Shown here: in pieces, positions 9,991 to 21,404 of the stretch
Layout: the number at the start of each line of letters is the position of its first letter
Position numbering within the stretch: position 1 is the first letter of the stretch
Source of the DNA: Dactylis glomerata
Taxonomy: Eukaryota > Streptophyta > Magnoliopsida > Poales > Poaceae
Length of the DNA: 64,000 nucleotides
Direction: 5' to 3'
Assembly (NCBI GenBank): GCA_007115705.1
Contig: QXEO01000247.1
Coordinates: 16,313,319-16,377,318 of the forward strand
Notes under the pieces: generated by a model
Told to the model about the DNA's origin: nothing
Seen by the model: the letters and a program-made list of their open reading frames with translations, nothing else
The model's database searches: none
Translations under genes and position numbers: made by a program

Positions 9991-10200
9991 TGAGAGAAAC
10001 TGAATTTCATATGCATAGAAGAAGGCACACTTTTGATTAATTGCAACAGAGTACAGGAAGGTTATAATATATAGTGTCAGTGCCTTCAGAGCTACGGTTT
10101 AGATCCTAGCATATAGGAGGAAGAGGGAAACATGGATATCCATGCGCTATATGGATAGAACATAGACTAGGTCGAGCGTATGACTCGGTATAGTCTAACA
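9991..10200 (-). repeat. 3' LTR of the Copia element
   Basis: Read on the minus strand it starts TGTTAGACTATACCGAG right after a G-rich tract and ends TTTCTCTCA. No second copy is present in the window, so the end is inferred from the TG/CA rule. Confidence 0.6.
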
Positions 10201-13200
10201 TGCATCCCCCCGTAGCGGTAGCCTGACGAACGGTGAGACAGAGCGGAAATCCCGGAATGGTCCTGTGTTGAGTCCTTTGGTGAATACATCAGCAAACTGG
10301 AGGCTCGTAGGTACGTGGAGAACGCGAACCTGGCCAACTTGCACCTTGTCATGAACAAAATGTATGTCCACTTCAATGTGCTTCGTGCGTCTGTGCTGAA
10401 CTGGAATTGCTGATAGGTACACTGCTGAAACATTGTCACACTAGACAACGGTGGACTTGTTGAGTGGCTGATGGAGTTCTTGAAGGAGTTGCCGAATCCA
10501 GCAGCTTTTTGCAACAACATGAGCAACAACACGATATTCTGCTTTGGCATTAGACCTAGACACGCTTAGATGGTGTTCAGAGGACCAAGAAACAAGATTG
10601 TCACCGGGGAAAACACAGTAGCTAGTGGTGGAGCGCCGAGTATCAGGGCATCCTGCCCAATAATCGGCATCAGAATATGCAATGAGAGAGGAAGTAGATA
10701 AAGTAAATATGTCGGTACAAAAGTCCAGAGTGCCTTTGATGTACCTGATGATGCACTTAACAAGATTGAGATGAGAGGTTCTGGGAGCATGCATGAAAAG
10801 ACATGCTTGATGAACGGCGTATTGGATGTCTGTACAGGTTAAGGTTAGATATTATAAGGCGCCGGTGAGAGAGTGATAGAGAGTAGGGTTATCTAGGAGA
10901 TCACCATCATTTACAGAAATTTTGGAACCAGAATCTATAGGAGTGTTGACAGGGTTGCAATCTGTCATAGCGGCTCGCTGAATGATTTTGAGAGCATACT
11001 GTTTTTGAATGAGATGAAGACCAGAAGGAGAGCGAGTAACTGAAATCCCTAAGAAGTGACTAAGAGGTTCGAGATCATTCATGGAGAATTCTTTGCTAAG
11101 AGTGGCTATGAGGAATTGGAGGAGAGTGTTAGAGGAGGTGGTGAGAACAATGTTGTCTACATACAATAGAAGGTAGGCTGTGTGCTCAGGAGTGTGGAGA
11201 ATAAAGAGAGAAGAGTCGGATTTGGAGGCTGTAAAACCCATGGAAATAGTGAAAGAGGCAAAACGAGTGAACCAAGCTCTAGGTGCTTGTTTTAGGATGT
11301 AGAGAGATTTCTTGAGAAGGCAAGCCAGGGAAGGATAGGAAGAGTCTTCAAACCCCAAGGGTTGTTGACAGTAGACTGTTTTGGATAAGTGGTCGTGCAA
11401 GAAAGCATTTTTCACATCTAGTTGATGGATCGGCCAGTGGAAAGAGACAACAAGGGAGAGAATGATGCGAATTGTGCTAGGTTTGATGACAGGACTAAAG
11501 GTCTCGTCGTAGTCTATGTCATGTTCTTGAGAAAAACCACAGAAAACCCACCTAGCTTTGTAGTGAGAAAGAGAACCGTTGGAATTGAACTTGTGTCTGA
11601 ATACCCATTTACCGCTAACAAGATTTGCACTAGGAGGTTTGCATACCAAAAGCCAAGTTTTGTTTTGAAGTAGGGCCTCATATTCTACGCACATAGCAGC
11701 AGCCCAGCGCGGATCGGCAAGAGCTTGTCGGTAGGTGCGAGGGATAGGGGAGATAGCAGAAAGAGTGGATAGATTGAATAGGCTCTTAAGTTTTATGATG
11801 CCATGTTGGAGACGAGTTTGCATGCGAGTAGCAGATGGAGCAGGCGTTGCTGCAGCAGCAGCAGAGGAGGAGGGAGGCATGCGAGGAGGAGAACGATCAG
11901 AGGCAGAGAAGTTGTCAGAAGTCTCTGCCACTGCATAGAGGCAACGGGAATTGTCTGCCGCGGTAGAGCCAACGGCAAGAGATCGGGATGGAGTTTATGC
12001 CACGGTAGAACCAGTAACAGAGGGAGAAGGAGATCGATGAGGAGAGATAACGAGGTGATTGGGCCTAGCAATGATGTCAGGGTGCGGATTGGGGTTGGTG
12101 GGGTTGTGACGGAAGTCGTAGGCTGGAGATCGAGTAGAGGATCCATCGGAGAAGGGGAAGATCTCCTCATCGAAGGTTACGTGTCGTGAGGTGTAAACTC
12201 TTTTGGTTGGTATATGATAGCAGCGGTAACCTTTGTGTTCGGATGGATATCCGATAAAAACACACGGGGGAGATCTAGGAGCTAATTTGTGGGGAATAGC
12301 GGTTGAGAGATTGGGATAGCATAAACATCCGTAGACTCGTAGATGATCGTATGATGGTGGGGTGTGGTAGAGGGATTCATGAGGGGTTTTAAGATCTAGA
12401 GGTTTAGTTGGCCGGATGTTAAGGAGGTGTGTTGCGGTGTGGGGTGCTTCGGCCCAAAAAGCAGGAGGCATGGATGCTTGAATTAGGATGGCGCGAATTA
12501 CATCATTAGTGGTTCGGATTGCGTGTTCAGCTTTTCCATTTTGGGGAGATGTATAAGGGCAAGAAAAACCGAAGAGAGGTTCCAAGAGGGGCTAAGAAAA
12601 GACAATTTGAAAGATTGTGAAATTCGGTGTCGTTGTCACATTGAATTGTTCTGATGTTACAATGGAAGTGAGTTTGAACATAAGCAAGAAAAATGTTAAG
12701 AGTGTTGGGAACATCAGATTTGAAACGTAGAGGAAAGGTCCAGATGTAATGGGTAAAATCATCAAGAATTATTAAATAATATTTCACATTTGAATAACTA
12801 GAGATAGGAGCAGTCCAAAGATCACAATGAACAAGCTCGAAAGCAGCGGATGCTAAGAGAGGGGGAAAAGGAAGTCTAACATGCTTTCCTAATTGACAAG
12901 CATTACAAAGGCGATCTCAATAATTACATGAAAAGATTTATTAAAAACGATAGAAACACCGGGGTGGCCTAGACGCCGGTGCCAAGTGTCTTTGGTGATG
13001 GAGATCGCCTGAAGAGCATGATGTGTAGTCGCCGTGTTGAAGATCGGGTAGAGGTCGCCGGTGTTGTCACATCGGAGTAGAACCGCCTGGGTTTTGATAT
13101 CCTTCATAGAAACACCAAAAGGATCAAACTCTATAGAGATAGAACTGTCAGTAGCAAAACGCCTAACGGATAAAAGGTTTGCTACGATATTCGGAGTGAC

Positions 13201-13660
13201 AAGAACGTTGTTGAGAGTGAAGGAGCGAGAGGGAGAGTGAAGATGGGAGTAACCAGAATGGGTGACAGGGAGAGATGATCCATTTGCCAACTACTATTAC
13301 AGAAGGTAAACCGTGAACAGGTCTAGCGTGAAGGAGAGTACCTTTGTTGGCAGCCATGTGTGCGGAAGCGCCGGAGTCAGCGACCCAGCCACTCTGCAAG
13401 TTCAGGTCGTGCAGAGCACCGATCAGGGCAGACTGCTGGAACGCGGCCTATTGCTGCTGCTGATCGCCGTAGAAAGGCTGCTGCGGCGGCATGGATGAGG
13501 TAGAGACGAAGTTGGGCAGCAGCGGCGGCATCTGAACAGCCTGCATGACGGAGGGAGGTGCAGCATACATCGCATGGGAGTACTGCACCGGTGCATAGGC
13601 GGTTTAGGCGTGGGGCGGGGGTTGTGGACGCGCGCCAAGGATGCCAGGCGCCCTGCCAGG
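10201..13660 (-). pseudogene. Copia gag-pol polyprotein, degraded
   Basis: Pieces in order on the minus strand: Pro/Gln-rich gag tail (about 13640-13410); protease with the active-site string DSGASAHM (about 13390); GAG-pre-integrase with WHRRLGHPG (about 12985); integrase core and C-terminal part (12787-11995) with PYTSPQNGKAEH; RT (11931-10852) with WVFRHKFNSNG and LDVKNAFLHD; RNase H (10794-10195) with YSDADYWAGCPDTRRSTT and the end motif ADVFTKGL. The RT active-site box reads YVDN instead of YVDD (about 11151-11163), which should abolish catalysis. Stops and frame changes separate the pieces. The order protease-integrase-RT-RNase H identifies Copia. Confidence 0.85.
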
Positions 13661-13670
13661 GCGAGCGGGT

Positions 13671-14251
13671 GCAGACGTGTTTAGAGCGTCAGACGTGTCC
13701 ATTTAGCTCCCACTCTCGCAATTGCTTTACTGAAACGAATATATACGTTTCATTTGGAGTAATAACTTGTGCTATTGTACAATGTTCAGTTTCCTCTCCA
13801 ATCCAGTAATTGGTTTAATGAAGCAAAAAAAAAACGCCGCATTTGCTTTGTTGAAGCAAAAAGAAAGGGTTGAACCACAACAAAAAAACAAAAACCGTCA
13901 GACAAAAAGGTCTGCCGAGACCCGTAGCAAAAATAACTATTGTAACAACACTGCAGCTTTTTTTGCGGGAGTTAACCAGCACATTCCATGCACATATTTG
14001 ATTTTTTAAAACTATATATAATACTCTCTGTTCACTTTGTTTTGAATGATAGCAGGAGAGCTGCTAATGTTTCATTCAATAGAAAGATTTCAATAGTACA
14101 TGAAAAGGAGACCTAAGGAAATAGCCTCCCTGTAAAAGAAGCAAAATCAAAAGACTCAACCGGGATTAAATGGTGTTCTGCCGTACTGGTCAACTAGGGA
14201 GATTTGTGCCCCAGCCTGCTTCCACAACCTTTCCTCATCTGTTATGACTCT
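13671..14251. other. Unassigned intergenic stretch
   Basis: No gene recognised. It contains A-rich tracts around 13826-13890 and a T7-gcggg motif at about 13962, similar to the LINE-tail-like insertion at 14252-14271. Confidence 0.3.
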
Positions 14252-14271
14252 TTTTTTTTGCGGGGGTCATG
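14252..14271 (-). mobile_element. 20-bp LINE-tail-like micro-insertion with 12-bp target duplication
   Basis: On the minus strand it reads catgacccccgc followed by A8. It is flanked by the direct repeat tgttatgactct (14240-14251 and 14272-14283). Poly-A plus a target duplication is the signature of target-primed reverse transcription, here with extreme 5' truncation. Confidence 0.5.
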
Positions 14272-14284
14272 TGTTATGACTCTG

Positions 14285-14360
14285 ATTAGGCCATAAAACT
14301 TATTAGTTGGGAATTGTGGATGGAAAGAAATAGAAGGATATTCGACAAAAAAGAACTAAC
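14285..14360 (+). pseudogene. LINE ORF2 C-terminal fragment
   Basis: The frame encodes ISWELWMERNRRIFDKKEL, the tail just after the zf-RVT domain in plant L1-type elements; the LINEs at 21405 and 24190 have the equivalent IWNERNRRIF and CWELWKERN. It is a short remnant ending next to the inverted repeat and Helitron end at 14389. Confidence 0.5.
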
Positions 14361-14388
14361 AATATTTTTTTTGTCGAATATCCTTCTA
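14331..14388. repeat. 22-bp perfect inverted repeat abutting a Helitron 3' end
   Basis: Arms 14331-14352 (tagaaggatattcgac plus A6) and 14367-14388 are perfect complements around a 14-nt spacer. The right arm ends one base before the CTAG terminus at 14389. Confidence 0.8.
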
Positions 14389-14440
14389 CTAGGTAGGAAA
14401 GCGCGGCTTGCCGCGCGCTTGCCCGCCTAACGGCGAGCAA
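14389..14440 (-). mobile_element. Helitron 3' terminus (minus strand; 5' end not located)
   Basis: On the minus strand: GCGCGGC-AA-GCCGCGC hairpin, then TTTCCTAC and CTAG followed by T. A GC hairpin a few bases before CTAG with a T after it is the Helitron 3' signature. The element would extend rightwards; I did not find a convincing 5' TC end, so only the terminus is annotated. Confidence 0.6.
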
Positions 14441-17400
14441 GCAAATATAAAAAATATTATAAAAAAGTTAAATTAAGAGAGGCTAAATTTTTAATCAACA
14501 TAAACAATAGATCGTAGCGGTAATATCATGCTCATACTTCACTTTTTTATAACAAATTGTACAAAACAACAACCACCATTTGGGCCGCCAGGTTTTGCAA
14601 AGCTAACCAGAGAGAACGAAAATGATGAAGGGTATAACACACTACAATCTACCATCAAACAACTTTTAGGAAAACCTTAAGAACTTGAGTTTATGTACAT
14701 AGGACCTACTTGTGATCACGATCATGAAGAATAACACATAAAACAGTATAAAAAGCAGATGACTAATCATATCAGGTACTTGGAAAGGTTCAATTAGCAA
14801 AAAAGATTTTCATTATTAACTCATCATAAACCTATTTTCATGGAGTGGCAGGAATAAGTCCTTGAATACGAAAAGTCTCAACTTCTTAATATGGTTTCTA
14901 GTAAAAATAACACATGAAGTAGTGCTAGTTAACATCATACCAATTTGGTAGAGCATATTTACCTTGAAGGTTACTGCTTTCAGCACCCAAAGTAGTCGTT
15001 GAGATGGCCGACGCCATTGTCGGCTCAGGAGTTGATAAACCTAAGCAATCTCGGTAAGACATAGGGAAACATAAAAGTGAAGAACCATTAAGACACGCCA
15101 ATATGCCTCTCAAGTTGGTGCTTATATTTCCGCCCCCAAATGATGCAGAATGGTCACGTTGCTTTGAGTAGAAGCGGATGGAGAAAAATATCCTTTTGCG
15201 GATTCATGGAGAGATAAATTTTGTGAGGAACCATGGAGAAAACCACAAGAGATCCAAGAAAATTTAGCCCTAACATAGGTCCATACACTACTCAATTACC
15301 AACAATCACACAGTATTACAGTCCGGAAATGAATCAAAATATAGTAGTACAGAATAAATATATTATGCAGTCAAAATCTGCAGAAATAGGATCAATTCTG
15401 TTAAGAACAGAGCTTCTTATTTTTAATAAAGTTATTCATTAATTGGAGCATCTTCTGAAGACCTGCCTAGGACAAAAATCCCCATGTCAATCTAAGTCAT
15501 GATATCTAAATTTTCTTGAGAAAAAAGGAGTTGATCACAGATTTGCTGGACTCTTATGCTTACAAAGTGACAATCAATGGATCAACTTTATATTGTAATT
15601 TTTCACATAAAAGAAATGTGCGAGACAAGTCAAATCGTATGTATGGAGTTATTTTCAATGTTCTAAATAGCACGCTATAGCACGGTATAGTGTTCTGAGC
15701 AATGACTCACTAAATGAATGTGTGTACAAATGTACAATCTTCCGCTATAGCACCATATAGCTTCGCTATAACGTATTTTAAGAGCTGCCTCTATTTGTCA
15801 TACCACGCTATTTTTTACCTTGGTTATTTTGCAGAAACTAAACCATGCACGTAACAGTATCTGGCATTAAACAAGACGTACGTGAAGGTGATAGAGACAG
15901 ACACCTTTTTTCATCATAACAAAACAAACTCTTAGATTGTTCCCTAATTCCCTTCCTACTATGGTACACATGATCATATATAGTCCATTCGCATTTGATC
16001 TGAAGGAAAAATACTGCTGAAAGTTGAAAAGCATGTGTATGGTATTTAGCATATTTTACTTAAACATGCCACCTTCATATGGTGTTATAAAAGAAAGAAT
16101 GCAAAATTACCGATTTCATCTAAAATAGATATAACTAAGACAAAATAGAAAACGTGTTTTACTACAATTTATGGACTGTAATTTAGGAAATGAAAACCAA
16201 TGTATTCTCTTTATCTGGTAAGATTTTTTGTATATGAAATGAGCAAGACAAATCAAGTCATTCATGTCATATTGGTCCAAAAACAGAAATCCATATATAC
16301 AAAGTCTTCTTCCAAAAGCAGATACATGGATTTTCTCTGAAAACGAATCCATTAAATTCTTGTTTTGTTATTCAGTAAAGCATGCAGGTGGAAATCAGAT
16401 ATGGTACTCAATTTCAAAAATCATGATACTGACCCAAATATGAGTTTAGCCCGTGTATAAGTGACTTCGGCAAAAATAAAGATAGCAGACATGTAGCATA
16501 TCTGAACCTACATACGCTACCCTCGTGTAGTATTGCAAAGAAACAGTACATATAATGTCCCTAAATATAGAGATAGGAATAATAAGCATGAAAGTATGAA
16601 AAGTAGCAATTAGATGTACTAAAAACCTAGTGATATAATTGATTGCTGAAGTGTGTCTAATTCATGCAATGATGTGTGTTGTAGTTCATTAAAGGAAGTC
16701 ATATAGAAGAGGCGAGGAAACATACAGAGAATCTGGTAACACAATGACAAAAGATTTTCCTTCCCAAGCACTCCTGGTTAGTTCCGATAGCATGATCTCA
16801 TATGTTCCACCTCAAGAGAGTGAACAGACACTGCCACTTAGTAATTAACATCAGACTGATATACCTCAGGCCCAAATAAGATCTGCAAAAATTATACGAA
16901 ATTGCACAGTAAGTACAGGCTAGCAGAAATTGCAGCTTCCACATATATCTAAGAAATGAGATTAGAGGATGCATAGTAGCTGGAAAGCTGGAGGATGGGG
17001 AGAAGCAGAACCTGAAGCCTGCTGATGGAACAACCTGTGGTAGCTGCCTCCCGTTGCTGACTTCTAGCCCAGGCTTAAGGTTGGCACGAAATACTCCAAA
17101 GAAAACTGTAAGCAGTAGAACAAAAGACGAATACTGTAAAAGAGGGGGAAAAGTACCATCTTCAGTCCACATTTTTAGCTAGCCTTCGTAATGGATCATA
17201 TCACTTGTGCTAATAGATGAAGAACACTGATGCTGGCACAAAGTTAGAAGCCACACCTTGCGTAGAATATCTATTTCTTGTTAGTGATGACATTGGCTTT
17301 TGCTCATGGCAGCAATTGAACTGCACTTCAAGTTGCTGGCCTATCTGCACTTCCAGCCAAGCTCATGATCCATTCTACTTAAGTTGCATGAGAGAATCCC

Positions 17401-18596
17401 CTCACAAGAAAAAGGAAAATTAAGAAACCTGCAAGCATTTTCCAAAAAAGTAACCTGCAAAACTATGAACACGTGGGCGAACCTGGACTGAGCTTCATGC
17501 TGCCCTCATGGCACAGAGGGGGCTCACTGATGATTGGATGCAGAAGGTTGGGCGTTTTCTCCCTGTAGAAGAAGTTCACGGTAGTGGCATGAAATCAATC
17601 ATCGGTAAAATTCCTCTACACGATCATACAATAGAAATCAATTCAACTATGGAAATATATCCCTTAATGACATCAATAATTTCATCTGCCAATTTATTTA
17701 ACTATGCTACAGCTGACAACTGAAGAAATGCACATGACACTACATCAGCGACAAGAAATGATCCGAATGCAAAGTACTGCATCCTTTGAAGATGACTCGG
17801 TATCTCATTGGCATATCATGGTGAATAAGTAGCAGAAAAGGAGGCGAGTTTTTCTCCTCAATGACATTACCAGCTACAAAATCATATCAAACAGAATAAG
17901 GGACCAGAAGTTTAGGTACACACGAACAAAATCGATCATTAAATCTTCAGTCCAAAAAATTATAACATAATCTTCAAACAAAAGCTCTGCTGAGAAAAAT
18001 AACAAAGTACAAGATGTACAACTTGATTATGAAAGCTACCAGATGTTCTTTTTGGACATGAATGGTTTAGTAACTACACAAGTGCCAGTACCAGTTTCAT
18101 TTTAAATTTTAATCATAATGATCAACATATAGACTTGTTAACCGAGAAAGAGAAAGTACAAAACAATAAAATAAAAAGGTACCAAATGTAGTTTGACCTT
18201 GGTAGGCGGTAGCAAGGAAGAGGGATCTGACTGAAATAGCATATCTGAACAGATGAAACTGCAAGAAAGTCGACATGGATCCACGATCAGGACAGCCAGG
18301 TGTACCTCAACTGCAAGCGAACCAAGGGAGGATCAAGCTGGCTTGAGATCAGATGAAAGCAGAAAGGAGATCTATTAACTAAGTAGTAAGTAGGAAAGGC
18401 ATTCCACTTCTTAAAAGAACATGGTTAAAATAAAATGATATTATGAACACCACATACTGGAAATAGTTGAAGTCTAACACAAATAGCTAAAATGAAAAGG
18501 TGTAGAGTCTACATCCTTAGCCATCAATAATGTCTCAATCCATGCATCCTCTAAAAAAAAATTAGTCATGCAATTGGTGCCAAATGGAGTAGAACG
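14441..18596 (-). other. Gene-like region with scattered minus-strand exon candidates; otherwise non-coding
   Basis: Mostly AT-rich and not coding. Short open stretches with good splice borders occur on the minus strand: 17105-17035 (ttacag before, CCACAG|gttgt after; encodes GVFRANLKPGLEVSNGRQLP) and 16810-16726 (ending TTCTCT|gtatgt; encodes YEIMLSELTRSAWEGKSFVI). A third, about 15113-14951, ends CTTCAAG|gtaaat. I do not recognise the protein. These could be exons of a host gene or fragments captured by the Helitron ending at 14389. Around 15660-15830 are repeated ctatagc motifs that look MITE-like. Confidence 0.35.
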
Positions 18597-18858
18597 TGTT
18601 GAAATAAATTGTCTAGCCCTTTCCATCAGTTCGGACTGTTGGTTCAACTGGCTAGTGCATGCAATTCAATATGGTATCAGAGCAGGAGGTCCTAGTATTT
18701 GACCAACACAAAATTTTAAAAAAAAAATTTGCGGCTCCCCAAAACGCGTCACAATAGGCCAAAGGGCAAAGACGTAGGGTGAGTGTTGAAATAAATTGTC
18801 TAGCCCTTTCCATCAGTTCGGACTGTTGGTTCAACTGGCTAGTGCATGCAATTCAATA
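18597..18858 (+). mobile_element. Small LTR retrotransposon (SMART/TRIM type), 262 bp, complete
   Basis: Identical 75-bp direct repeats at 18597-18671 and 18784-18858 (tgttgaaataaattgtctag...). The left repeat is followed directly by TGGTATCAGAGC (18672-18683), the tRNA-Met primer site. The interior is only 112 bp and non-coding. The 5-bp target duplication gaacg lies at 18592-18596 and 18859-18863. It strongly recalls the SMART elements described in grasses as tiny LTR elements often found in genes. Identical LTRs imply recent insertion; it must be mobilised by other elements' enzymes. Confidence 0.85.
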
Positions 18859-21387
18859 GAACGTAAAAGTTTCATTTTAGAACTAAGAATATTGGCTGTC
18901 ATGTGATCAATAGAATATCTAAATAGCTCTTAAGAAAGGGGTAGGCACATCATTGTTTACCATCACAGCTAGTTGCATTACATAAGCAAACATATTTGAA
19001 TGGCAGCTAAGAAAGATGCAGCTATGTTACTATTGACTATCAAAGTTTTTCACATTACAGAAGCACAGTTGCAGAGCATGATCAATACATACTGCACCAT
19101 CCTATTAAAATGAATCCAGAGTCTATAATATGTTAGATTATTGAGCATTCTTTTGGTTCTGACATTGTTTTCTTTACTCTTGTTCATTGCTTGCCAAGAA
19201 AGGAACAAAGTCAGTACTATGTCAAGTTAGTTTAACTGTAGATAACAGCCTCTCTGCCATCTGAATTATAGAATGCTCCTACAGACAATGGACTGATAAA
19301 GGAAATGGCCCAAGCAAGCACATTAAAATCTCTTCAATGTTGTCGATGCTCATTCCTGTGATCAATTTTCCACATCTATTGATTTGGCTTTGGAAGCCAA
19401 CCACATGGATATTATCTTGCTATCTAATACACCGATGAGAACAAAATTTTAATTTAGATTTCTAATACAGTATAGTTGAAATTCATATAATCCTCCTATA
19501 TATAGAACAACCAAGCTGATTAAATTTGACATCTCCATGGTCTAATAGCACAATCTCGTCTCCACCCGTCCTAATTGCTGCAAGGGTATTCACACGAAAA
19601 CCCAGATAGCTGACCTGCACAAATATTGGAAATTAGGTTCAATATGGTGCTTTCAGATCCATCAACCAATGTAGGAAAGAGGACAAACGTATATGTTGTT
19701 CAGGGGAGGAAGGGGTGGTGCGCATCGCACATGAGCTCACCAGCAGTGGTTCTCGAGGAGAGTAGAGGATGCAACTAACACCAAGCCATCTAGATTCTGA
19801 AACCTTATACCGTGCTGCAATACCGTGAAATAAGGGAACCTTTGTTTCTATCTGCGTACATTAGGCAATCCAAAAATTATGAATGGTGGAATTTGAAAAC
19901 AACATGCAATGAACAATATAGATGAAAAATGGTGACGAATTTAGCTAGCCAAGCTAACTAAGTATTTTTTACATGTACACCAAGCTAAAATGCTCAAAAT
20001 TGTAGTCTGACCTGGAAGCCAAACTCTTGATAAAATCATCTCAACAAATCAAGAAAGAAATGTTTATCCACAAAGAAAATCTAATAATCTGTAGCAGATT
20101 GCAATCCATGGATTGATGCAAATCAATCCCAAATGAGCGAGCAAGACAAACCCTGAAACAAACACAGCAGGTAAGTCGACTACCTAATGCTGGCATCAAT
20201 TTAAATTCAGGGAGAAAAAAGGATGGTGTGCAAACATGAAAACAGCCCTCAGAAAGGAACATCTGATGAAAAATGCAAGGCCAAAGACGAGACGGAAGGG
20301 GTAAACAAAGATGACTTCTCGCTGCACATTCTTAAACTGAATCTATTTTACAGAAGCTAAGAAACTACATCTAATCACCTTGACCACCGGTGACGCGGCT
20401 GCTCCACCGCGTGATGCGCTCACCGGCGCTCGTTGTCGCTTCGCATCACTGAAGTCAAATGAAAATTGTAGCTGCGTAATGTTCACATATTGTATATTTT
20501 TCCACAAAAAAAGAGAACTTACCATCCAGTCCAAGCTTCAGTCCAAATCGTAGGTTTGTCGGGTCTATTCGGAGAAAATGCATCATAACAAAAACCATTG
20601 CATGCATTTATCTGTCCAAAGGACAAGATAACTGTAATTTAGGGGGAAAAATAACAAAAGAGATAATATGCAAAATTTCACAGTATCAACAAGCTTTGAA
20701 TCCTTTCTAAATGCTAATTACGAACATGTTCAACAAAAAATAGTACTGCTGCTGCTCTACGGCATCTGCATCTGGCCATTTCTACCTATGCATCTACACC
20801 TGGCCAAACCATAGGACGTCCAGATACAACTGCTGCCCAAATACACAGAGAGATAGAAGAGAGGAGAGGAGATCTAGACTCACAAATAACGGAGGATTTG
20901 GTGTGTTGCTGCCAATGGAAGACGTGCTGCCGAAGGTCGAACTCCTCGTGTAGGCTCCTTCCACTGACTAGTATCCAGGAAGCTAACATTTACAAACCAT
21001 CTCCTCAGGAAGCTACAGTATCGATTCATCTCCATCAACACATTCGTCAGTCAGCACGGAAAACCTGGAACACTTGAATTCTGCAAACAAACCCAATAAG
21101 ACACATGATTAGACACTTGTGAAGTATTATAGGGGGATGCATCTATCTGCTTTGACACCAGGAAACTATTTATTATCGAATGTGTGACTCAATGCAAGCA
21201 GGTAAATCATCAAACTACCAGGCACGTTACTGAAATTAAAAAGCAAATCTAACTATACATATCTTGCAACAGGACAACTAAGAAAGAGATGGTCAATCGT
21301 TCTATGAAGCAACACACTTTATTTATTAAAGGCAAATAACAAGAAACCTTAATCCTCAACAGAGTGTTCAAGTAACAGATCCTTCCT
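18859..21387 (-). other. Non-coding stretch with one exon candidate
   Basis: No full gene. A 70-bp minus-strand candidate exon at 20448-20379 is bounded by cttcag and GTCAAG|gtgatt; it encodes SDAKRQRAPVSASRGGAAA and is much more GC-rich than its surroundings. The block 20870-20965 is a near copy of 23352-23455. The protein is not recognised. Confidence 0.35.
20870..20965. repeat. Duplicated exon-like block, copy 1
   Basis: Shares long identical runs (gtgttgctgccaatggaaga, then cgtgctgccgaaggtcga) with 23352-23455, differing at a handful of positions. The shared part includes the preceding 'gactcacaaataac'. Confidence 0.7.
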
Positions 21388-21404
21388 ACACAAAGGCTAA
21401 ATAA

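Larger units (their letters stand above)
9991..13670 (-). mobile_element. 5'-truncated Copia retrotransposon (Hopscotch-like) with its 3' LTR
   Basis: Minus strand order: end of gag, protease, integrase, RT, RNase H, polypurine tract (cggggggatgca, complement of 10201-10212) and a 210-bp LTR (10200-9991, TGTTAGAC...TCTCTCA). Most of gag and the 5' LTR are missing; the left edge near 13670 is approximate. Pol is broken by several stops and frameshifts, so it is a dead copy. Confidence 0.8.

Noticed and set aside
14160..14310. A minus-strand frame encoding ITDEERLWKQAGAQISLVDQ that looked like a terminal host exon
   Set aside because: It overlaps a plus-strand LINE tail and the micro-insertion duplication, and I cannot match it to a family; left out as a gene.
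19745..19765. Possible minus-strand Helitron 5' end (tcctctactctcc) to pair with 14389
   Set aside because: Resemblance to known 5' ends is too weak and the pairing cannot be tested here.
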